DNA of 64,000 nt from Odontesthes bonariensis (GCF_027942865.1 NC_134517.1:16808009-16872008); one strand, 5' to 3'. Positions 11,034 to 23,639 are shown, counted from the first letter of the stretch. Made by a program: numbers and translations. The notes: generated from the sequence alone by a model not told the origin.

Positions 11034-11597
11034 GCTATGTTAAAGGGGAACTCCGGGGCATTTGAAGCGCATTTCCATTGCTAGAGGTTGTCAAATACTG
11101 ATAGTAGGACACAGACAGGTGCAATACTTTTTTTTTTTTTTTTTTGTACATTACATTCAACAGACATTACATTTAGCAGATGCTTTTACAAATTAGGATA
11201 TGATGACAGACAGACAGTCATCATTGAAAAAAATAAAGTTTCCAAGTATAGAATCTAGCGAGTGAAATGAAAGAATTCCCGATTTCCATGTCTTTTAAAA
11301 AAAGCCAAGCCGGTTTGGAATGTCTCCGGTCCGCGACCCAGTGGTTGGGGACCTGTGCTGTAGACGACCATAAATCAGCCTTAATGAAAGCCAGCTAGTA
11401 TAAAGCCCTGCTTGGGCTTTCCTCTTTCTGCCACCTCACTTTCTGTCCTCCCCCTCCTGTGGCTTCCTGGTTGTGGCCTCTAGGTAGGTAGCTGCATTAT
11501 CTTGCATGCTAAGTCTTTTTCTTTCAAGTAGTTGTTTGCTGAGCATCCTCCTTCCCCTTTTGAAGGCTTTGACATTGGAAGCTCCTGGAACCTGAGC
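11034..11597. other. Mixed repeat fragments
   Basis: A T18 run at about 11128-11145 is followed by a fragment of the widespread teleost repeat with tttagcagatgcttttac (11150-11200). At 11315-11350 lies a piece resembling the gacccagtggttggggacc repeat. A tataaagcc box at about 11400 opens a T/C-rich stretch that continues past the MITE (from 12079). It may be an older LTR-like sequence into which the MITE was inserted. No gene was seen. Confidence 0.35.
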
Positions 11598-11600
11598 TTA

Positions 11601-12075
11601 AGGCCTCAGTATGCTTCTCCATCGCTATCTGTCTCCGTAGTCACGGAGAGGCTCTCCGTCCTTTCGAAGTTCTCCGTCGGGATGACGGATACACAAGGCA
11701 ATTCACCTCCCGATCAGTAGGCGTCCCAACGACCCAATCTCGCGACGTCTATCGTGAAAGTCGATGATTGATTGTTTACCTTTCGGCTCCGTTCCACCCC
11801 TCACAGTGAGCGATGGCGACCAAGAGAGAAATACTGTTGTTGGAGCTGGAGCTTATTGATTTTGAAATGCAAATAATTTTGATAATTTTTGTTGACCGGC
11901 ACACAGTAAATTCTTTCAAAAATGGCGGTGTTGTTGTTCTGAGAGGAAGGCGCTAAACCGGAAAAGTGATTCCAGAAATGATGTTGTTAGCCGACCAATC
12001 ACAACCCTTGCGGTCTCCGTCGCCTCAACAGATAGATAGGAATTTTGGCCGTCGCACGCAAGCTACGGAGAGCCC
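11601..12075 (+). mobile_element. Harbinger-like MITE, TTA-flanked
   Basis: The element begins AGGCCTCAGTATGC and ends GAGAGCCC, an imperfect inverted repeat. It is flanked by TTA at 11598-11600 and 12076-12078, which fits the 3-bp TWA duplication of Harbinger elements. A 47-codon ORF lies inside at 11813-11956 and is listed separately. The family assignment rests on the duplication and on that ORF, and is an inference. Confidence 0.55.
11813..11956 (+). CDS. 47-codon ORF within the MITE, Harbinger-like N-terminus
   Basis: The ORF starts MATKREILLLELELIDFEM and ends at TAA. The same pattern (MAT, a basic residue, then L-x-E-x-x-L-I-D-x-E) opens the minus-strand ORF of a different MITE at 25565-25720. 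My reading is that each MITE kept the first codons of its parent's transposase. In teleost Harbinger proteins a short Leu/Glu-rich N-terminus often precedes the nuclease. It is not likely to be a functional protein. Confidence 0.4.
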   Translation: MATKREILLLELELIDFEMQIILIIFVDRHTVNSFKNGGVVVLRGRR

Positions 12076-12342
12076 TTATTTATCTGTTCAGTATTGGTGA
12101 GCACGCCTAGCTGAGAGTTTTCCCTTTGCTGGTTTCCTGCTAGGCCAGGCTAGCTGCTATTTTGTCTAGCAACTGTTCAGTTTGTTTACAGCTCTGTTTT
12201 ACCTTTGTTCATTTTCATTCAAGTTTAGTGTTGATTCACTATTGCCTTAGTTGTGTTTCAGTCTTTTTGCTTTGTTGTTTATTCAGGGGCATTTTTACTT
12301 TAGTAATTCTAATATTTGGTTCATTCAACTGGTTTGATGTTA

Positions 12343-13085
12343 GCCGCTTTCCAACTGTAGGAACCTTTGGCAGTTCTAATAACCTTTTAATCCACGGGAC
12401 CGTTTTCTCCCCCATTCGGACATACAGGAACTCGGGACCATCGCCCTCAGTTCCTATAACAGTTTCAGCTCCTTCTCTGAGGTCGGGTCTTTTCATGGTT
12501 CTTTAGAACGCATCCGACGGAGGTGTTTGGTGGTTGGTAGCTACGCCCGATGTCATGCTATCACGGCTGAAATGTTTACTCATATGACACGGACACAACC
12601 GGCGGGTTAAACTTATTAAGTTTAATAAGTTAAACTTACACGTGGTCTCCTTTGTCTGCGGCGCTCTGCTCTCCTTTCTTACTTCATGAAATGAAAAAGT
12701 ATCGTCTCCTGACTCTCTCTGTGAACTCTTCCAGCCTCGATATTAGACGCCTGATGTGATCGTCCATGATTAATATCACCGTCATGCGGACCATGAACAT
12801 GGTGGCCTCCCTGCTCTCCATATTAGCTTCTTTGTGGTGTTTTTTTCTTCTCTCCTTACTTTTCGCGGGTTTTGTTTTGTTCTGTTTTGTTGTTGAATGT
12901 GGCGCTAAAGTAGCACGTCGCTGACGCAGACGGCTGCGCGCGCCGCACCAGTCCCGACCTGGTCCCGACTCATATGCGAATGCAGACTGAAACAGTTCCG
13001 CTGGGGAAGGACAGTTATCAGAACGAAATTCGAGTAGGACAGTTCTTATAACTGCGTTCTTAGAACGGCTCTGTCCGAAAGTGGC
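12343..13085. mobile_element. TTA-flanked MITE (GCCGCTTTC ends)
   Basis: The inverted ends are GCCGCTTTC and GAAAGTGGC, flanked by TTA at 12340-12342 and 13086-13088. The subterminal regions contain ggaac/gttct pairs on opposite strands. The chance ORFs within (12162-12506 plus, 12239-12496 minus) cross the boundary and are not genes. The duplication suggests PIF/Harbinger. The short inverted ends make this a moderate call. Confidence 0.5.
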
Positions 13086-13159
13086 TTATCTTGTTTTATT
13101 GGTTAGGTTGTTCCTTGTGTTTCTTTATTTTGGTTGACTCTTGATTCTTTTGAGTTAGC

Positions 13160-13593
13160 CTTTCCCTATCAGGAGCAGAGTGTTGGATTGTGGGGAGGCT
13201 AAGGACTTGTGGTGAGGACCGTTCACAATGATTGGATACTGATGCCGTCTATCAAACTGCAATCTGCTCCTCCCTCCCCCTCCTTCCCCCTGTGCGCGTA
13301 CCCTGCTCCGTGAACGAATTACGTGTCCAGAAGCTTGGCAGGAAGCTAAACTAGAACCAGCTTGGCTAGCACCTAGCATTATTAAACGTATAGTTAGCAT
13401 ATACTAAATACGGCAACGATCGATGCTTGCTGTCAGAACAGCGCTCGTGCACCTTCGTGCTCATGCGCGTTCATGTACTCTAGAGGCGTGCCTTCGGGAG
13501 CTGGGAAAGTGAAGAAAAGGGTTGGGACTTTTTACCTGTGTATTTTCAAAATGCAGCTTCGCTGGACTCAAAATCCAGGATCTCCTACCCTAC
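13160..13593. repeat. Widespread teleost repeat, 5'-truncated
   Basis: This recalls a very common teleost interspersed repeat that closes with aaaatccaggatctcctacc followed by ctttaa. The right edge is at the TTAA near 13590. No matching left edge is present, so the copy looks truncated. The family name is not known to me. Confidence 0.4.
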
Positions 13594-13881
13594 CTTTAAA
13601 ACCTAAAAAAGGGGAGTTTCTGTAAGATAGAATTTCCACGTCTTTGGGCAGGCATAACATGCATGGGGTCAAAACACTGTTGCGTTTTTTTTCTCTCTCT
13701 CTCTCTCTCTCTCTTTTTGTTTTGTAACGAGTAACTAAACCGAACAATGAAAATGGATTGGAGTAAAAGTATGCAATTAAGTTTGGAAATATAGTGAAGT
13801 AAAAGTGAAAGTACAAAGTATTCCAAAATATACTTAGGTACAGTAGTGAAGTATTTTTACTTCGTTACTATACAACACTGC
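13590..13881 (+). repeat. hAT-end repeat, copy 1
   Basis: This is near-identical to 17021-17321. It runs from aaacctaaaaaaggggag to an end reading tactatacaacactg, which is an inverted hAT-type terminus (CAGTGTTGT). It contains a (CT)n tract at about 13687-13713 that is much shorter in the other copy. The chance ORF 13568-13816 on the minus strand is the translated CT tract. Confidence 0.6.
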
Positions 13882-14103
13882 CATATATCATATAGGTATA
13901 ATACTACGTAAAATATTGCTTTATTATCAAGGTTAGTCATTTAAAATGAAAGAAAAGGGTACAAAAGTGTTGTAGCAGGCTGCTCAAGCTCACCTTTGTG
14001 TCCTCGCATTTATCCACACAAATCATAGTTATTATGACTGGATCTATATAAACAAGCATCACTTTGGAGACACTTTGCTTCTCTACATAATGTATCTATG
14101 GTA

Positions 14104-14815
14104 TTCAATTCAATTTATTTCAGACCCAGGGGGATCCATATCACACACAAAAAACATCACATCAAACATCACAAAACATCAAAAATAGTTAAAAACAGAA
14201 GAACAATAAGAAAGAAAGAAAATAAAAACACAGAGATATTGCATAGCTCACTATCTCACATACAGGCATGTTCGCCAGTGACTCCATAAACTTGACTGCA
14301 GTCTTACAGAGCTACGTCCAGGGCTAGCCAACACAGCAATTACATCGTTATGTGACTCAGATACCCTGCACATAAATCTATACATCAAGTTACGCAGCAC
14401 AGCTGCGTAAGTAGGTACCCCAGCACTGACAAACATGTGACTTGCGCTGGACCTTCTTGGGATTCTCAGCAGCATCCTCATGCTGTCATTGTAAGCCACC
14501 ATAAGTTTCCTAAGGCTGCCTTGTTTGTAGTGGCACCACAAGTGTGCAGTGTACATTGGTGTGCAGTACGCTTTGAAGAGTGAGATCTTGACTGTCACAG
14601 AGTACATACTAAATTTACGGCACAGTATGTTTGCTTGCACATACAATTTCTGCCGTTGCCTACAGATATCTCTATCATCTGACAGGTCATTAGCAATAAT
14701 GTGGCCAAGATATTTGATATCACTACACTCAATGAGTGCAGTGCCAGCCAGATAGAAGGCAGGGAACGGTGATCGTTTATCTTCTCTGCTGGTATCTATG
14801 ATATAATGTATCATG
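14104..14815 (-). pseudogene. 5'-truncated LINE: C-terminal reverse transcriptase region
   Basis: The open minus-strand frame of 187 codons (14814-14251) encodes the end of a non-LTR reverse transcriptase. It shows IKYLGHIIANDLSDD, then LFKAYCTPMYTAHLWCHY, then VAYNDSMRMLLRIPR and LRNLMYRFMCRV, ending with SLWSHW. This matches the thumb and post-RT region of CR1/L2/Jockey-group elements. The frame has no internal stop, so the copy is fairly recent. The 5' edge at 14815 is abrupt, typical of target-primed insertion. The 3' tail (14250 to 14104) ends in a short ttgaa repeat. The exact clade is uncertain. Confidence 0.75.
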
Positions 14816-15714
14816 GACGCAGATACAGCCTATACTTTGGTTGGAAAAAAATGTAAATAGGCCTCTAGTGGTTGTTAAGAGTAACTGCATGCGAAGGGAA
14901 AACATGGCGTCCATGTTTCGATTTAGTCCACTTTTTTTTATGGAGCCTTAACCGCGCTTGTTTTCTAACACTAATGTTTATTTCATAACGTATCCTAACC
15001 AAGGGGAGTCATTTTCTAAAGCCAACCGGAAAGCGACGACGTTTCGTTGGAATGTGTTTGTTTACACGTAACCAGGGCAACCGACAAAATGGCGTCCATG
15101 TGGTGAAAGAGTCGCATTATTTAAACACGCGTTTTAGAGCTTACTACCATGATTGCTTCGTGACTCTAACCAGCTGATGTTGTTGTTTAAATCCAAGTAT
15201 GAAGTGAAAAAAAGGTGTCAAAAGAAAAGTGTTTATATGTTCTACACGAATTTTGTGTCATTGTCTGACTTGACACAAAGGCAGTTGGCTGACAGATGTG
15301 TTCTGCATCCACCCACCTCCTTCATATATGAGGACTTTGTGACTTCGTAACCGAAATACTATAATTTTTCAAACAAGTGTAATAATGGCTGCTGCTTAGC
15401 TCCACGGGGGTCATGTTCGTGAAGCTGGGGTGTTGTTGATGTAAACACGGAGGAGCCTTTGGCGTTGAATTCGCCTTTTAAATGGCTGAAATGACAGGCT
15501 AAGTGAAGTGTTTCCAAAGGATAATAAGACTGGTGTTATTAATTAAGTGACTGTTGCTTGCGGCTGATCGATGCATTGCAGAGCAGATAGCAGAGGTCCG
15601 CGAGCTAAAGTGTCATGCGAAGGCAAGAGCGCCAGATGCGGCATTTTGTTTTTGTAAATATTTTGTGCAGCTGCTGCTGACCTCCGCCTTCCCCATCGGA
15701 TGAGCAGTTACCCT
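14816..15714. other. Gene-free stretch
   Basis: Two short stretches share atggcgtccatgt (about 14904 and 15090), which hints at a local repeat. No ORF above 65 codons and no domain were found. Confidence 0.3.
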
Positions 15715-16010
15715 CAAGCGATGAGGAGGTTGTCACCAATTACCACGGTCCATCGAAGAGGGGTCTGGCGACAGAGCTCAACCCTAGCTGCCTGGGGAGC
15801 ACATGTCACGTAGGGGAGACCCTCGCTCAACGATGAACCGTGGCAAGACATGGTGGTCAACAGTCACCCCGCTACCTCGAGGAGGGGTTTCTCCAATGGT
15901 GACAGAGGTGGATCAAATATCACCACCTTAGCTCTACCCAACCTGTCTGGGGAGCACATGTCACGTGGAGGCCCTCGCTCTTCGAGGAAGCGTGGCAGAG
16001 TGCTCGCCAG
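15715..16010 (+). repeat. Diverged tandem duplication (~157 bp)
   Basis: The phrase ctggggagcacatgtcacgt appears at about 15792 and again at 15948. It is followed in both copies by a ccctcgctc and a cgtggca segment. The stretch is GC-rich compared with its surroundings. The 63-codon ORF across it (15850-16041) is not recognised. Confidence 0.5.
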
Positions 16011-17020
16011 GCACTCTCTGAAAAATTACTATATATATTAGGTATATCGATTCTGCCATTCCCATCACACTCACGGTGACAGCATCGGCAGAAAATATTA
16101 AATTGGTGAATACGCACTCTACACAACTTAAACATAAATAAAACAGAAAAGGCAGGTAAAATAACGCCAGTACGCATATTATAAATATTTTAAAGTTTAT
16201 TAAAGATATTTTATTGTGGATTAAATCACTTCACATGAGTTCTCGCGGCCGCGTTCGCCTGTGACGTAACGGATTTGCGCTGCTCGTGATTTCAGCTGCG
16301 TTCCATCTTGTTTGCTTGTTCGTCATGCATCCACATGTTACTGGATTCATTTGAAATTGATTGATTTATCAAATGTAGTTTATATGTAATGTTTATTTGC
16401 AAATATTTGTGTTAAATGAAGGGTAACCAAGAAAAAGAAGGCTGCGTTCCGTTGGCTTCGGCAGTCAGGTGCAGACGTTCGAATGACGTCACATTCGAGT
16501 TTCCCCACGTTCGATTAAAGAATTCTTCAGTCAAATCAGTCATTTTATGCTTCCACCATATTTTTGACTCAATAGTGGGAAGGACTAAATAAGGCCAGTG
16601 CATGTCGGTCACAACTTAAACCATCACCATAGTCACAGTTAAATTAAATAAACAAACAGCAGAAGTATACATATACTGACTGCAAAAAAGTGCTGATTTT
16701 TATGAAAAACATACTGCAATTGCAATTGCAATAATGCTAACATAAAATGGTATGATATAAGCTGCTTAGAAATAATACAGCATTTATTCACTCTACTGTA
16801 TTGACAGTAGCGCTAATGAATTTCTTCCTTATTGTTATTATAAATTATCCTTATTTAACCAGGTATGAGACTCGCGTTGACCTGGCTACAGGTTCTTTCT
16901 GGGGGTTCCTTCCTCTCTCACCTCATTTTAAACTACAGGAACCAGGGGCTAAGGGAGAGATATTTCAGCCCTTATATGGAACCAGTATAGAGGAAGACCT
17001 TTTTTGTAAAACTACCTTAA
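16011..17020. other. Gene-free stretch with a common repeat fragment
   Basis: At about 16845-16890 lies ttatttaaccaggtatgag, which begins a repeat seen across teleost genomes. A NotI-type GC island sits at about 16235-16310. No gene was recognised. Confidence 0.3.
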
Positions 17021-17321
17021 AACCTAAAAAAGGGGAGTTTCTGTAAGATAGAATTTACACGTCTTTGGGCAGGCATAACATGCATGGGGTCAAAACACTG
17101 TTGCGTTTTTTTTTTCTCTCTCTCAATTTTTTTTGTAACGAGTAACTAAACCGAACAATGAAAATGTATTGGAGTAAAAGTATGCAATTAAGTTCGGAAA
17201 TATAGTGAAGTAAAAGTGAAAGTTGTCAAAAAATTTTAAACTCGAGGAAAGTACAAAGTATTCCAAAATATACTTAAGTACAGTAGTGAAGTATTTTTAC
17301 TTCGTTACTATACAACACTGC
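17021..17321 (+). repeat. hAT-end repeat, copy 2
   Basis: This is a second copy of the 13590-13881 unit. It differs by a shorter CT tract and an insertion of about 25 bp near 17222-17250. It ends at the same tactatacaacactg border and then diverges. Confidence 0.6.
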
Positions 17322-17635
17322 CCCTGGGCACTCCTATATAATATAGTCTCCTCTCCACAGGCAGCCTCTTCTTCCTCTTTTTATAGGTTTGAGAGCTATT
17401 TTAATACATTTAAAACCCTTTAAATTTTAATCTTACAAAGGCCTTATTTTTTTTGTAATAATAAAGACAGTTTTCTAACCTTTTATTTATTTTTTTTTTG
17501 GTGTCTTCATTTTTGTTTTCTTTCCTTTAGCAGTTCCAGCCCAGGTTGATTTTAATTTGTTGGGGATAAAAAATCTTAATTTTATCGTGAAACTACGTCT
17601 CTTCCTCTTTAGTCCTAGCCTGTGCGCTTTTTTTG

Positions 17636-18005
17636 TATCAAACAAAAATTCAACTGTCTGCACCAAAATGTTGCATATCTTCAACAAGCCTGTGGTGGAG
17701 AGTGCAATCTGTTGAGGCAGCAGCATCAGAGCCAGTGACTCAAAGAAACTGAAAAAAAAAACAATAAAGAAGGCTGGCTCTGTGCTGGGAACTTCTCTGG
17801 AGCTGATTGCTTGAAGAAGAATGACGCACAAGTTGGTTAATAGAAAAACAACATTGACCATCCTTTTCATAACATGGTGTTGAAACAACAGAGCGTAATC
17901 AGTTTGAGGCTTCTTCAGCTGCGATGCAAAAAAAAGAGGAAGATATAGAAGTTCCTTTGTGCCAGCATCAATCAGTGTTTGTAATAAAAGCTGGTAATGA
18001 TAAGA
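17636..18005 (+). mobile_element. 3' end of an L2-type LINE
   Basis: Plus-strand translation with one or two shifts gives CTKMLHIFNKPVVESAI, then SIRASDSKKL, then KKAGSVLGTSLELI and RSSFVPASISVCN. This is the order of the C-terminal end of teleost L2 pol. The 191-codon minus-strand ORF here is only its shadow. The copy is 5'-truncated. Confidence 0.7.
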
Positions 18006-21000
18006 TAAAAAAAAATCAAAGCAACTATATATTTTCCTTCTGGAATGAATAAAAATGTTCATTTCATTTTGATTATTCTTCCTGCCATTTTTTTCGCTCT
18101 GCAGGTAATATATGATGGGATTGCCAGTCTTATAAAAACTGTCTCCTGCTTTAACTGAAAATGATGCTCATAAAAAGAATGAGCATGAGCCATAACGCTG
18201 AAGTTGTAAAGCTGAAAACGACTTTGCTCTGCCATTACTAGGGCCCATAATTCACCATTATGGATGACCCTTTTCATATTATGTGTTCATTTGATTTGTC
18301 CCAAATAGAATATTTATTGCAACAACTCCAGATTAAATGTTGCAGATGAATGCAAAACATCAGCACACAAGAGTCGGGTTTGCAAGACTTCACTTGATTT
18401 ATTATACAAACACAAAAGCAGATGAACTCTCCTTTAGAGTGCCACTGAGAGTGAGTGGAACAGTGTAGAGATGGGATTCTGGAGATGTGATGTCCTTGTT
18501 TTGGATGAATTGTGTGGTGAACATATGCCACTGGGATGTGATCTAATTAGCCAAGGTTGAGTGGGACTGTGGGGGTGGGTTAACATGTGGGGAGGAGGGG
18601 GAGAAGCAGGGAGAGGCTGCCAAGGTCAAACCCATAAGTGTACATGTGCTACTGAATACTTACAGCACAGTAGTCCTTCGGTAGCACTCTGAGGGGTTAA
18701 TTTCATTCAATGACCATCTTCACTTTTGCATCTTTGCTCCAGTTATCTCACTCTGCCTCTGTTTGTCCTTGTTGAACTATGTATCTTAACCCAGTGTATG
18801 TCATACCATGAAATAATGCTCCTTTTCTATATGTATGGCCTACACTGGAAACACAGGGAAGACATGCAGGCATTAATGTCTGTGGACAATGAGTTCCATG
18901 GAAAGTGAAATATGAAACAGCCATGGAGCAGTAATTTATGTCCCTCTATGTCGTTGTTTATTGGTCTCACAATAACTATAGTATGAATATTTTGCCTTTA
19001 CAGTATATAGAGGACAGGGTCATGTTTGCATAAGGAGGTAAATTATGACACCAATAACAATGTCAGAGTGCCAGGAAGAGACAGAGGGGGAGGTGAGGGA
19101 TGGAGAACAGGGAAAAGCAAATATGTTTCAAACAAAATCCATGCGGGTGAGAAGACATTTGTTCCTGAAACGCACCTTTAGAATGAAGACAACATCATTA
19201 AGATGGAGAAACATGTCATTTTCATGGTATCGACTTAAATTCTCATTAAGTTGTCCTGTAAAGGATTCTTCAATTAAAACTTGCACACCTTGAACAAGAC
19301 ATTTTCACATTTCTGTAAGTGATTCATGGGCCAGGCAGTGAGTCATACTGTCTGACTTTGCTTTGCTTCCTTGATAAATGTACCATTAAAGAGGCCTTGA
19401 AAATGAAATGTTTTCTATCTTCGAATGTTCTTAACTGAAAGCATTCAACTTTCTTTTCTTTTGAAGTGCTGTGAAGTTATTCATCTTCTGAAACTCCAGA
19501 AATCCCTTCCCAGCAATTATTTCTCACATCATACAATATCTGTACCCCACTCCATGTTAAATGATAATCCCATTTATTTAATTCTTTTGCATCTTGATCT
19601 TTAAAAACAGGAAATTAATATATAGTTTTGTTCTGAAGATTAAATGGGTTGAGCAATTCCTGCAATGGGGGCAAATGCTGAATTTGGAGGATTATTTGTA
19701 GATGAGCATTAGGTTCGCTTGTGAGTATGCGTTCAACTCAAATGTTGTCACATGACCCATGTTGTGTTTGTAGTAAAAGAAAAAATGTCAGTTTAACAGT
19801 TTGCTCATGATTGTTTTAATTGTTTATACATTGCATTACATGTCTGTGGCACAGACAAATTACACATATCCAGGAATGTTTTATCATAGAAAAGTGTCTT
19901 TGTGTCTATCATTAAGTTATTATGAGGCATTTTTTAAAGCTTATTCCTTCATCCATGTCCACAGGCAGACAATTTAGACTTTAAGTGAGCAGGATCCAAA
20001 GTCAAACTTGTTTTAATGGCATTTTCATGCAACAGGGTTTCTTTTTAATTTATTTTCATCTTAAGCTAAAGTTGAAACTTTATCATTATGTAGAGATACA
20101 TGAAATTACTCCTCCCCATTGAACCCATCCAGGTTGGCACCTGCTTGAACACACACATGCATTGGGTCACACACTCATAGAGACAGATGCCATATTCACT
20201 GGAGCAGTGGGAGCAGCCATTCACAGTTCACAGGTTGAACTGCCAACCTTCACGTTATTGGACGACCCACTCTTACCAAGTTGTTGTCTTATAGTTGTTG
20301 TCAATCCATCTTGAAAAGGTATAACCAGAATCATCAAGTTATGCAGGATGGGTCATGGGAACCCACTTTCCTGCAAGTTTTGCATGTTTCACACAACTGA
20401 ACACTTCTGATTCAAACAACTTGGTCATTGTCAGGCTTCTGCAGAGCTGGGATGCTTTTCATTGGGATAACTTTGTCTCTCCTCCTGTGACCCTGAGAAC
20501 ATTTTGAAAGAGGAGACAGGAGGTTCTTAGATTCATGACTGAAAAATCTCTATTCGTCATATGGTTTGTGCAGCATGCAGCAAAAAAAAAAGAATTCGGA
20601 TATACTAATATAAATAATTGCTGTTAAAGAATGATAGCATATTATCTGCATGATAAATATATTGTGGGTATAAGTGCTTATGCAGGTTTTATGTGACAAG
20701 GGTGTAAAGGTGATTGCATGTTTACGTTTTTTTACGGTCTTATGACATGAGGATAGAAATTCATCCTGTGTCTCCCTCTCCGTCAGCCTGATTTCAGCAG
20801 GTGACACAAAATGTTGTTGGAGTGGGATGAATCTTTCATTTATGGCCCGCTCTGCTCTTGCATCTCCTGCTGTAGATATTGTGCAGAGATGGGAGAGCTG
20901 ATCTGCAGCATTGCTCTGCAGAATGGTTTACTCTCTGGCAGGATTTGGGGTCCTGCACACAGCCAACAAGTCCTCCGATTGATAGGTTGTTTCTTCCTAC

Positions 21001-22990
21001 CCTTAAATACAATCCCTGATAGAATCCTATAACTCCTAAAAAACGCTAGTTGAGGCTGACACAATGGAAACAAGAATTTTGCATCCAGCAGTTCCGACCA
21101 TTCTCCCCCTAACATCTGTAGCTCTCTCACATCCTTACAGAAAGGAGCTAAAAGACGAAAGTAGAGATGCAAGTAAAGGAAGTGAAGAGACATATCAGAA
21201 GGACCTTGATCAAGACAAAATGACTGGTTTAGCCATGGACCTAAATCAGGTTAGGTGTAGCAGGTAAACATCTAAAACATTCATGGCAAGAAGTCCAAAA
21301 TTGAGCAACACTGATTTTGTAGATGCCACACAATTAGTACAGCTAAGTGTGTTAACTATGCTTGACTTAACCTGTTCAGGAAATAGTATGTTTTCATTAA
21401 AACAGAAAACTGAGGCCACTGTTTTTTTTTAGCACCACTTGTTTGATCATTAAACAACAACATACAGTATATATTTACCCTATCATTTTCCATCATGTGC
21501 AGTAAGTGCGCCTAAGCTTATAGCTTCCCTGAAATGTGCACACACTTTACTGTCAGATAGCTTAACTTGAATTTGTCTTCACTTTGCTCAGTAAACTACA
21601 AGTCGAAGACAGAGTACATATGAATGGGCCACAGTCCAATAACTTATCCAGCAACTATTTACTGATGACCTACATCAGTCTATGTTGGCACATAATGACA
21701 AACATTGATCGTAATCATTGTTTGTCTAAACAAAGAAGTTCAGGGTCTTCAACTATGACAACAGACTGTAGTTTTAAAGTATGCCACATTTTGCTTGTAT
21801 TCATTTAGTCCTTGATTCTTTCATAACAAGTTCTTTCCAATTATGCCTCCTTCTTTTTTTTACAAGTTCACATTTTGGCCTTGCTTAACAAAAAATATAT
21901 TTTCCACATCATTCTGCCTCTTCTACAGAGTTCATTTGTACCAGTATTTTTTTACTCTCTCTTCGTGGTGTTGCTTTCTATACATGTTTGCTTTTACCAC
22001 GGCCAAGGCCTTCACAAAATCCCAGGTGAACTTGTTGAACTTCTTATTTAGAAGCAACCATCTCTGCTGAACTACTTTTAAAAAGAACTATACTGTGAAC
22101 AGATCAACCACAACAGTAAACTCAATGATGGGTTAAGTGAATTGCATAAAGTCATTGTATAATGCTGGCCTCCAAGTTCCCCTGATGTCAGAGTAATTGT
22201 GAATCTATGATTTGCGGTAAAAACTTAAATTGAATCGAACTAGATCATAGATCATAGCAACAAAAATGTCAATCTGTCATTAGATAATTGGCTTTAGCCT
22301 TTATTTAACAGACACAAGAACAAAGGAAATGGGTATCAGTATCTTCCACTGACCAACTTTAGAACATTTGAACAAATCTAGAATTTGATGCGAGCAACAC
22401 ACTCAAAAACAGTTTGGATACAGAAAAAGAAACACAGAAAGGTTTATACAGGATGCAAGTAACACTGTTCTGGAAGATTTGACCATCTTCTTTTTAAGAG
22501 GTTAAAGGTGAGGGTGTTAGGATTGGGTGTAAAAGGAGCATTCAACTAATACCTAGGTTTTCCCAGCAAGAGTGGCTCATGGCTCACCACTTTGTGCCAA
22601 ACTCCCTTAGAAAAGTATCAGTCCGTTCAAAAACTTGTTCCTTAATGCAAAAATTCTCAAAGCACATGATTTTGGTCTTTCATCATCTGTTTAGCAGAAT
22701 ATTGTGAAATGACTTGGTTATTCTGGGATGGGAAACCTCTGTATCTAAAGGAAAAGGACAGAAACCACCTTTGGGTATCAGTTGGCTCATCATGTGACTG
22801 TGATCTGTATAGTCACATGGAATTCATTTAATGAAAATTATGAATGAAAGATACTTCATTGATTCAATAAGTTAAACTGTATTATTGCATATTGCAGTAT
22901 ACAAAATAGACAACTAACTAGTCATTAGCCATTTGTAAGTATAAGGAGTCACTGTGTAGTTATTGCTATGGGCAGGAATAATCTCCAGTA
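18006..22990. other. Five kilobases without a recognised gene
   Basis: No domain, splice pattern or transposon end was found. The ORFs are all under 120 codons and unconvincing. The stretch is AT-rich. Conserved non-coding elements cannot be judged without a comparison. Confidence 0.3.
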
Positions 22991-22999
22991 CAATTCTTT

Positions 23000-23624
23000 G
23001 TTGCAGAGGAGCCTCTGTACATGCTTTGGTGTTTGGTCACTATGTTATGTAGTGGGTGTGTAGCATTATTCATTATGTTGAGCAGCTTCTGCAATATTCG
23101 TCTTTGCATTATCAGGTCCAGGGATTCCAGAAGAGACCCCAGCACAAAGCCTGCTTTCTTTAACAGTTTGTCCAGTTACTTTGTGTCAGTAGCTCTGATG
23201 CCTGTCCTGACAGAGGGTTGCAAAGCAGACTGCACTCTCTTCCACAGACATACAGTAGATAATGCAACATCTTGCTGTAAAGNNNNNNNNNNNNNNNNNN
23301 NNNNNNNNNNNNNNNNNNNNNNNNNNNNNNNNNNNNNNNNNNNNNNNNNNNNNNNNNNNNNNNNNNNNNNNNNNNNNNNNNNNNNNNNNNNNNNNNNNNN
23401 NNNNNNNNNNNNNNNNNNNNNNNNNNNNNNNNNNNNNNNNNNNNNNNNNNNNNNNNNNNNNNNNNNNNNNNNNNNNNNNNNNTCCGTTCTTTCTTGTAGA
23501 CAGCCTCTGAGCGGAATTTCCAATTCAGTCTGTTGTCCAGGTAAACTCCCACGTACTTATAGTATTCTCGCCACCTACTTCTCTTCTCCCAGACTAAAAG
23601 TATGTGATGGTTTTTGGTGACCAA
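23000..23624 (-). mobile_element. L2-type LINE fragment interrupted by the assembly gap
   Basis: On the minus strand, right of the gap, the frame reads YYKYVGVYLDNRLNWKF, which is the L2 post-RT block. Left of the gap it reads SKMLHYLLYV and then, in a shifted frame, LNKLLKKAGFVLGSLLESLD and KLLNIMNNATHPLH. These are consecutive parts of one L2 C-terminus. The missing part between them would span roughly the size of the gap or less. Confidence 0.75.
23283..23482. other. Assembly gap of exactly 200 N
   Basis: The run is exactly 200 undetermined bases, probably a placeholder length. It lies inside a repeated element, a common reason for assembly failure. ORFs that cross it have no meaning. Confidence 0.98.
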
Positions 23625-23639
23625 CAGTGCCAGTCTTTG

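Noticed and set aside
12162..12506. 114-codon ORF
   Set aside because: It crosses the left boundary of a TTA-flanked MITE, so it is a chance fusion.
17487..18062. 191-codon minus-strand ORF
   Set aside because: It is the shadow of a plus-strand L2 fragment; the strand order of L2 motifs is clear on the other strand.
23021..23620. 199-codon ORF across the N run
   Set aside because: Undetermined bases keep the frame open artificially; the real content is a minus-strand L2 fragment.
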